Virus record (IMG/VR): IMGVR_UViG_3300046698_000376
Span: 1 to 21,793 of that record
Reading direction: 5' to 3' (one strand)
DNA length: 21,793 nt
From: a virus
The stretch's first letter is position 1; each line of letters starts with the position of its first letter. Shown piece after piece: positions 7,775 through 16,700 of this stretch. The notes under the pieces were generated by a model. The model did no database searches. It worked only from the letters and a program-made list of their open reading frames with translations, and was not told the origin of the DNA. A program made the translations under genes and the position numbers.

Positions 7775-10700
7775 TGCCTACCGCACAGGCTCAATGGGAC
7801 GAGAGCGCGCCAGCTATTCCATTGTCCCAGCAATCTGCGTCTGGATGGGATGAGTCGAGTCCGGCTATTCCGCTTCCCAAAGCTGCGCCCGCCCCTCAAG
7901 CCGCGCCCGGCCCGCAACCCGCCGCCGCACCAGCGCCACAGCCAGTCTCCGCCCAGCCGCCAGCCCCTCGCCAGCCGGATACCATCGGCCCCGCTCCGGA
8001 ACCGGGTCGGATAGAGCGCGCGCGCCAATGGCTCGTCAACAGTAATCCTGGCCAGATGCTTGAGCGCAATGCGCCCGGTGTGGCCAGTGCCTTGGGTTTG
8101 ACACCTACCGAGTCCGACGCTGCGCGCCAAGAACGCCATGCAACTGACACATTCCCTTATCACCCCATCCAGGCAGCCGAGCAGATCAACAAGGGCATGA
8201 GGGTCAATCAGGGATACGCCGATGCCTACGACAAACTGGCAGGCGAGCACCCGGATTGGGACGAAGGCGCGGTAAGGCGCGTTCTGGCGGACCGTGGCAT
8301 TACACCAGCGACGATCTCAGAGCGCGCGGGCGGAGCGCATGAGGTAGCCAGCGGCCTGATGGAAGAGGCCAAGCCTCTCATGGTAGCCGGTGCTGCTGCC
8401 GCTCCGCTGCGGACGGCGGCAGCGCTTGGGCTAGGTTTGGCTGGCCAGAAGGCCGGAGAAAAGACTGCGACGGCATTAGGGGCAACTCCCAATGAAGCCG
8501 CCCTAACCGGCGATGTGACCGGGTTGGGCGGTGCCGTACTTGGGGCCGGAGTGCATGGCGACGTGGGAGAGACTACGGCGCGCATCCCCGATCCTGTAAC
8601 TGGAGAAGTCCGCGATGTTCCCGTCAAGACAGCGGCGGTCGGTGGTCCCGGCTTTGGCGCTGCCGTGGGCCGGGACGAATCCGGCCAGGTCTACGCCGGT
8701 GGCCGGGTTGGACCGTACTCAAAGAATTGGCGCTCCAGTGCTGCGCCCCGTCCGCTTGTCCAGCCGTCAACCGAGCCGCTGGCGCTCCCCGCCCCGGAGG
8801 GCAGCGTGCCAGCCGAGGCCGCGCGCCCAGCGCCGCCCCCCGGTGTCGGTCCCATCATCGAGGGTGAGGGCGTACCCATTCCGGCCCAAACACCGCGCAC
8901 CGCCCCGCCGCCGCCCGCGCCCGCTGCACGTCCGCCGCAAGCTCCCAATCTCGCCCAGGCTGAGGCCGCGCTCCGTGGCAAGTCCATCGAAGAGATTCAG
9001 CGTGCCGGCCAGCCCGCAGCCGCTCCCGTCGTCCCGCCGCCTCCATCCACCATCCAACCAGTCCCAGAATCGCCCCAGGGCGCGCCCGCCACGCCACAGA
9101 CGCCCGTACCTGCCCCGGCAGCGCCAGCCGCGCCACAGCCTCAAGCTGGCGGCCAGCGCCCGGCAGTCCAGGCGAGCGGCGAACCCGCCGAGCTGCGCAA
9201 GTCCGCCCAGGAGCAAAAGCCGGACCTTGAGGCTATGGCCGGCCAAGTCGCGGCGGCGGTTCCCGGCACTGACGTTGTAGGCCCACGAGTCAAGAAGATA
9301 GACTCGATGGAAAACAAGGCGGGTCGAGTTGACGAAAATGGTGTGGCCAAAACACCGGAGACCATCGAAGACCCATTGGGCGTGCGCTTGGTTGCGCCAA
9401 AGCCCGCAGCGGTATCCGCCGTTGAACAAGCAGTTCGTGAGAAAATGCCTGTCGTTTCCACTGACAAGATCGACAGCAATGGACTCGATGTAACGCAGTT
9501 TGGCGTGGCAGGCCGGCCGGGCGAACCCATGCAGACGATGGAAGTCCAGGTCGTCAAAGGCCCGGCGCAGGCCGCCGCGATGAAGGCGAGCGACGCCGAT
9601 TACGCCCGCCAGAAAGAAGTGCAGGCCGAGGCTGACAAAGCCGCGCCGGGGAGCTGGCAGCAGAAGGCGGCGCAGAAAGAGGCGGATGAGATTGGCGCGC
9701 AGATCGAGGCGCGGATGGTCAAGGCCAAAGCTCAGGACGCCAAGGCTGCGGCGAAGAAGCCAGCCACTCCCCAGGTTCCAGCCATGCCGGGAACAGCGCC
9801 GCTTGGCGCGCAGCCTGTTGGCTTGGCGCACCCGCTGCGCAAGGGAGAGACCGTAGTTTTGCCGGATGGTCGAAAGGCAACTGCGCTTCACCACAATCCA
9901 AACTACTCGCAAGGTGGCAGGGTCACGGTCCAGGCCGAGGGGAGCAAAACCCCGGAGACGTTCAAGGGGAGCCAGCTCAAGCGTACCCCGGCTGCGCAGG
10001 CTCCCGGTCCAGTCGGCGCACCGCTCCCCGAGCGCGTCCAGCAGATCAAGGACGTCGCGGCCAAGGGAACGCCGGTCAAGATATTCACCGCGCGCGGCGA
10101 CGATCCCGAGGTCAAACGGTGGCTCCAGCAGCACGGCCTCGGCAATCTTCCGGTGACCAACGTCAAGGGCCACGACTTCGGCGGACTGATTGATAACGAG
10201 GTCAACGTACCGACGAATTCGGACAAGCCATTCCAGATTCCGACCGTGCCGGAGGGGAAGACGCTGTACGTCGATCTCGACGGGACGCTGGCGAAACAGC
10301 CCATGGAGGGCCAACCCAATGAACAGCGGATCAGCGCAGAGCAGCCTGCCGGTAATGCTGCAAACGGTAGACCAGAGGAGGCCCAAGGTGCCATTCAAAA
10401 GCAACCAGCAGCGCAAGTGGATGAACGCCAACCGGGACAAGGTGGGCGCGAAGACGGTGGACGAGTTCAACCGGTCGAGCAAGGGATTGAACCTGCCGGA
10501 GAAAGCGCCGTCCAAGCCAAGCCGGGCGGGGAAGAGAATCGCGGGAAAGAAGTAGCTTCCAAGCCGTCCGCCGTCGTGAATACCATCGCTGGAAAGATGG
10601 ACCTGGACGAGTTTGAGCGCAACGGCTATGCGCCGGAGCAAGTGACCCGCGAAGACTGGACAAACTTGCAGCGCGCCGCCCGGCGTGCGATGGGGCAGAG

Positions 10701-13700
10701 TGAAGAGTCCGGCACGCGGTATGCGCCTTATGCTGACTACGAGGGATACCACAAGAGCGCGGTGGAGGCTGCTCTAAAGAAGGGTGAAGAGGTAGACCCG
10801 GAAGTTCTCAAGGACTACCCTGACCTGAAACCGGCAGCGGCCAAGGCGGTCGAGGTTTCTAAAAACCCTGTCTCTCTATCCGAAAAACAATCCTTCACTC
10901 TGCGCCAGATGTCAGACGGTAAGGAGGCATCATGGCTCACAAGTGAGATGGCCGCCGGACTTGAAAAGAAAGGCTTGATCAAATATGAGAGTGGGAATGC
11001 TTACCGAATCACCGAACAAGGAAAGAAGGCCGTCGCGGAACCGGCAGCGCCCAAGGCGGTCGAGAAGGCAGTGCCCGCCAAGCGCCCGACGCGCGCCGAT
11101 GGTCGATTGATACCGCAGGCGGGCGATCAGGTCTACAAGGCTGTGCCTGGCTTTGGCGGAGTCCCAGCCTACGTCAATGGCAAAGCCTTCAAATCCCCCG
11201 GCGGCTTTGTGCGCATCCGCGACACAGGGACCAATGCACTCATCGGCGGGCGCGGCGCAACGGGTAAAACCTACGCGCTGGACGATAGCTGGACAGTGCG
11301 CGGTGATCCCGAAGTGGAGCGCCGGAAGACTGCGCGGGAAGAGAAAGAGAAGGCGCGGAAAGAAGAGCGCGAAGCAGAGGAGCGTGGCGAGAAGACTAAC
11401 ATCGAGAATCGCATCGCAAAGTATGGCGAACTCAAAGCCTCCGATGTAAAGTTTAGCGACGTACTCGAAGACCCGCAGGGGAAGCATTGGGTTGTGCGTG
11501 AAGTGTTGCCAGTGGAAGGGCGCGGGCCAAATGCGGAGCCGTTCATCGGCGTAGTTGACCCCGCTAATCTGCGCGAATCCCCTGGCAATACGGGCAACCT
11601 GGCAGGCTGGCGCAAGGTGGGCACTAACGCATTGGTCGAGCCGATGCCGGACTGGCGCGCGGAACTGGCGAAGGAAGACGGGGCTAAAGCCCCTGAACCC
11701 CCGGTACTCAAGCCGGAACCTGCGGCAAAGCCCGTCGATCCTGATGAACGCGACAGAGCAGAGATTGCGCGGCTGGAAGCTATGCGCTTCAAAACGCGCG
11801 GCCAAGAAAACCAGATCGAGATACTCAAAGCCCGCATTGGAACTCCTGCCGACAAGTACAAGGTGGGGGACGGCGTAGGGTACAAGGTCGCCAGTGGCGG
11901 CAAGACGGCGCAGATTAATCGCGGATTCCGCGTGGTCGAGGTTCTACCAGAGAGCAAAGAGGCGGTTATCCGGCAGGTGGCCGATACCGGACTAACTTCG
12001 ACAGGCGGCAATTATGACAAGATCGGAGACCAGACTATCCACGTCGGAGACCTTGTGCGCGACAGGAGCTACGACGCCAAGCCTCAGTTCTCCGCCGGGG
12101 CGCGCGCCAAGGTGCAGCCGAAGCCAGAGCAGCCAGCGCCGGTCAAGACGGAAGGCGGCGAAGTCACCATCGGCTCTGCCCAGCCGGAACGCGGCGGCCA
12201 GCGCGAGGACATCGAGCGCACCCTCCGCACATACCAAGAGAAAGGCAAGCCAGCCATCATCGAGGGCGACCAGCTAATCATCCGCGATGGTCGCTATCAG
12301 ATGACGTGGGACAATGGCCGGTTGAAGATCGGCAAGATTCATGATCTCGCCAAGGCGGGATGGGAGAGTGTTCTCGACCGCTCTGGTATCGGTACTCAGG
12401 ACCGCTGGACCTCATTCAACCAGGCCGCCAAGGACGAGTACGACAGCCGCGCCAAAGACAGGGCTGACCGCGATGCTGAGGCGCAAGCCAAGCGCGAAAC
12501 CGAGGAGATGGAGAGAGCGCACACCGCCGAACTCCAGGAGCGATTCACCACCGAGATGCGCGACCGTCTCGCCCGCGCAAAGTTTACGCCCGGTACGATG
12601 ATTCCGAGAGGACCGAAAGGCGAACTCCCAGAAGTTAAGGGGGATACGCTCGGGGGTCTGATAGTTCACAAAGCGATTTCGGAGCGAACGTTCTCCAACA
12701 AGCGCGGCAGTGGAAGCGATTGGGAAGTCTCTCATATCCCAAGTGGGCTGGCAATTCTCAGAGGACTCAGCAACCGCGATAATGCGAAGATTGCAGCCGT
12801 CCGGTTGGCTGACATCGGCAACTGGAACAGACCCCAAAAAGAACTGGAAGCTGATAAAGATTTGAGAGGGCGCGGCGCTGAGCTTGCAAAGGCTGTCAGA
12901 GAAGGCGCAACGGCCATGACGCCGAACGATCTCAAGGCGATGGAAGCGAGGCCCGTTCCAGAGAAAGCACCCGTTGCTGAAATCGCGCCGAAGTCCGCAC
13001 CAGTTCCGGTTGCCGCAGTCAAAGCAGACGCCTCCGCCGTTGCGCCGGGGACAGAACCGCCGAGCGAGTTAGAGCAGTGGAAAGCGGAACTCGCAGCAAT
13101 GCTCGGAAAAGACAGAAGTCATTTTGGAAAAACGAATCCGCAAGTCGCTGTCCTTCAAGGCCGCATTGCCGACGCGGAACATGCGGTCAAGACTTCCGGC
13201 CTGCCACTCACCGAGCCTGAAGAGAAGCTCGTGACTGACCCGGACAAGAACAAATGGAAGTACCAAGCCGAGTATTTCGTCAAGGCGCTGGAGCCGGTCA
13301 AGCAGGCGTGGATTGACAAATTCCATTCTGGCAACGGCAAGGATGCCTGGGATTGGGAATCTCTCTCCGACTCCAAGAAAGCTCCGAACCTCGAAGGGAT
13401 ACATCCTGACGGCTTCCCCGATGACTTCATCCGCATCGAAGTACCGAACGACGGCAAGTTCCTCGTCAAGAACACCCCGGCGGCCATCGACCGGCTGCTC
13501 AAGTCCGCGCCGTCCGCCTTCGCCGAGCCGACACATACCATCCCCGGAACGGCCAAGAGAAGCGTCCCGCGCGCGCCGAAGGAGTTAGAACCAGACAAGC
13601 TCATAGCCTTCCATAAGGCCCAGATCGAAGAGACTGAGCAGGACTTAAAGCGGTCGCGCCCGGAAGATCGAGAGTTCCTGCAAGACAAACTCAAGGCAGC

Positions 13701-16700
13701 GCGCGCGAATCTCGCCGCCGCGCAGCAGGCCGCAAAGGATGTATTCAAAGAAACGAGGGACAAATATGCCAAGCAAAATGGAGGAGACGGCAGCAAGACT
13801 GAGAAAGAAATGGGAAGGCCGAACGGACGGGATATTGATAACCCCGGTGGCCGGTCAGGGCCGGATAGAGGCGGCCTACAAGCTACTTCAACAAGAGCAG
13901 AACTCGCCAAGCTCTCCAAGCCCGGAGAAGTAGCAAAGGATCAACATGGAAAAACCGCTAGCGAAGATAGTACCGGAGCACATGGTTTACATGAACCCGG
14001 AGGAAGACCCATTCAGAAGGGCGATGAAAGCGGCGGCAAGGAAACTGAATTGGGACAAGGACGACACGGTGATCTTCTCGACGCCAGAGCAGGGACCGAC
14101 CGTGGAGGGCGTCCGAAAGATGATGGAGATGACCAGGCAACTGGAAAAGAAACACTCACGCAACGCGCCGAATCAAAGCAACCCACAGCCCGAACTTCCG
14201 GCGACGCAGGCGTAGGCAAGCTCTCCGACCTGGGCACGAAGTTCTACTCCAACCCCTTCTTTGATCCCGGCCTCTACAAGCAGTTCATCGGAGACCCCAT
14301 CAAGGAATGGGCCTCCGACAAGGAGACCACGGGAGACACGCAAAAGGCTCTCATGCGGGAGACGCGCGGGCAGCGCGACAGGCGTGAGGCAATCGCCGCG
14401 CATAAGCTGTCCAAAGAATTGCGAGATTGGGACCGGCGCTCCAGGGCCGACAGCCTCGCCTTTATGAATGCAGTCGAGCACGTTGGCGGAAAGACAATCG
14501 ACGATCTGGCCCCGAAGGACCGTGATCTGGCGGAACTGCTCAGCGCCATGGGCGACCATCTGAAAGCGAAGATCGAGGCGCTACAGCCCGACGTAATCCG
14601 CCACTGGATTGAAAACTACTATGCTCACTTGTGGGAGAAACCATCTCAAGCCCGCTCGGTTATTCAGGCGATGTACGCATCGAAGAGACCGTTCGCTGGC
14701 CGAGCTTCATTCCTGCGACAGCGCACCGTTCCGAATATGCAAGACGGTATCGACATGGGCCTCAAGCCCGCGACGTGGAATCCTGTACGCAATGCCCTGT
14801 TGAAGTTCCACGAGATGAATCAATTCATCATGGGGCATGAGACGCTTCAAGTGATGAAGGACTCCGGCACTGCCAAGTATGTGCGGGCCGGCTCCAGGCA
14901 ACCTGAAGGATGGGTCAGACTCGACGACCGGATTGGAACCGTCTACGGGCGTGAGAAGATCATCAACGAAAATAAGCTGGACGCTGCCACCTACGACAAG
15001 ACCTACAAGGGCGGCAACCAGCCAATTCCGAGCGTAGCTAGAGCGGATGTCGATGAAGCCATGAATGATGCGACGATCATTCGCGGCTACTACTACGCCC
15101 CGGCGGACGCGGCCAAAGCATTCAACAATTATATGTCCACCGGGTTAGCTGGGCGCTCTGGTGTCTACGATGCGCTGCGGTGGGCCAACAATAACCTCAA
15201 TATCATGCAGCTTGCGATCAGCGGATTCCACGCGACAATGACGACCTTTGCCGCGGCTGCCGGAGATACAGGGCTGGCCATCCAGCAGGCTACGGAAGGG
15301 AAGCCCATAGAGGCTGGCGTGAGCCTGTTCCGTGGAGTTACCGCTCTGCCGTCGCTCATCAACACGCTTCGCAATGGCATAAAACTACACCGCGAGTACG
15401 TCGATCCTGGAACTTATGCAGAGATGAGCCGCCAGGCCGATGCGATCGCGCGCGCTGGCGGTCGTTTCGCGGCAAACACCGTCGAGATCAGACCTTTAGA
15501 TAAGGCGGTCAATGCTCTCAGGAATGGCGCCGTCTTGGAAGGTCTCTCAGCCGTACCCGGAACCCTGCTCCATGCAATCACTGACCCGCTGATGAAGTTC
15601 TACGTCCCTATGATGAAGTTTGGAGCGTTCTACAATATGTCGTCCAATGTTCTCGAAAACGCAGAGCAGGGGAATTGGTCTCCAGAGCAGACGCGGGTTC
15701 GCGTGCAAGAGGCGTGGAAGTCGGTGGACAATCGATTTGGCGAACTTGTCCGCGACAACCTGTTCTGGCACAAAGCACTTCTTGATGTCCTAGACCTCAC
15801 AACTCGCAGTGTTGGCTACACCTATGGAACCATCAACGAGTACGCCGGCGCAGCCTACGACACAGCCAAGCAGGCCGGGAAGGCAGCGTCGGGGCAGAGA
15901 CCGCGCGTCACCGACCGCATGGCGTTTGCAATCGCCTCATTCATAAATGCGGGCATAATTGGCGGCGCGCTGACTTATCTGATGACAGGCCAAAGGCCGC
16001 GAGAGTGGAAGGATTACTACTTCCCGAAGAAGGCGAACAGCTCTCGCCTCTCAATGCCGGTCTATCCAACGCAGATCATCAACATGATGTTCCACCCGGT
16101 CTCGACAATGACCAACAAAATTTCACCCATCCTGGGAGCGCTCACGCAAGCTATCCAGAACCGGGACTTTTACGGAACGGAGATCAGGCACCCCGACGAC
16201 TCAACCGTGAAACAGCTTTGGGAGTTCTCAAAGTGGGCAGCTCGGCAGCCCGCACCGTTCGCCGCAGAGAGCGCCGAGAGGCAACTGAAACAGCGTGGTG
16301 CTGGCCCCTCACTCGCCGAGATTCTACACTCGGCCCATCAACACCCCGGCGATGTAGTTTCTGGATTCTTTGGCTTCAATCCCGCGCCAGCCTACATCGA
16401 GCACAGCACAGCTTATAATCTGGCGCAGAAATACTCTTTGGCGAACCGTCCTCCGGGAACCAAGACAGCAGAGGACACCGCCCGTTATGACGCGAAGCAA
16501 GCGATCAGGACCATGCAGAGGACAGGAGACGTTGACCAAGACCAGATTGACCGCTACGTGCAACAGGGCGTTCTCAAGGATGAGGATGTCGATAAGGTCA
16601 TGCGTGAGGCCGATGAAGTGCCAATCGTTCATGCCGCAAAGAGTCTCCATGTCGATCAATACCTGAATGTCTACCAGAAGGCAACCCCAGAGGAGCGGGA

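Noticed and set aside
8615-9280. A 221-codon +1-frame open frame in the Pro/Ala linker of the giant gene
   Set aside because: The product is Arg/Pro/Ser repeat-like and has no convincing RBS. Unlike the three nested genes listed, it does not look like a protein.
8767-10752. A 661-codon open frame on the minus strand, antisense to the giant gene
   Set aside because: It is Arg/Leu/Gly-rich with no domain pattern. It mirrors the high-GC codon use of the sense gene, which is clearly coding.
16005-16666. Further alternative-frame open stretches near the 3' end of the giant gene
   Set aside because: Here the giant frame is a normal, non-repetitive helical protein, and the alternative products are Arg/Ser-rich with poor starts.
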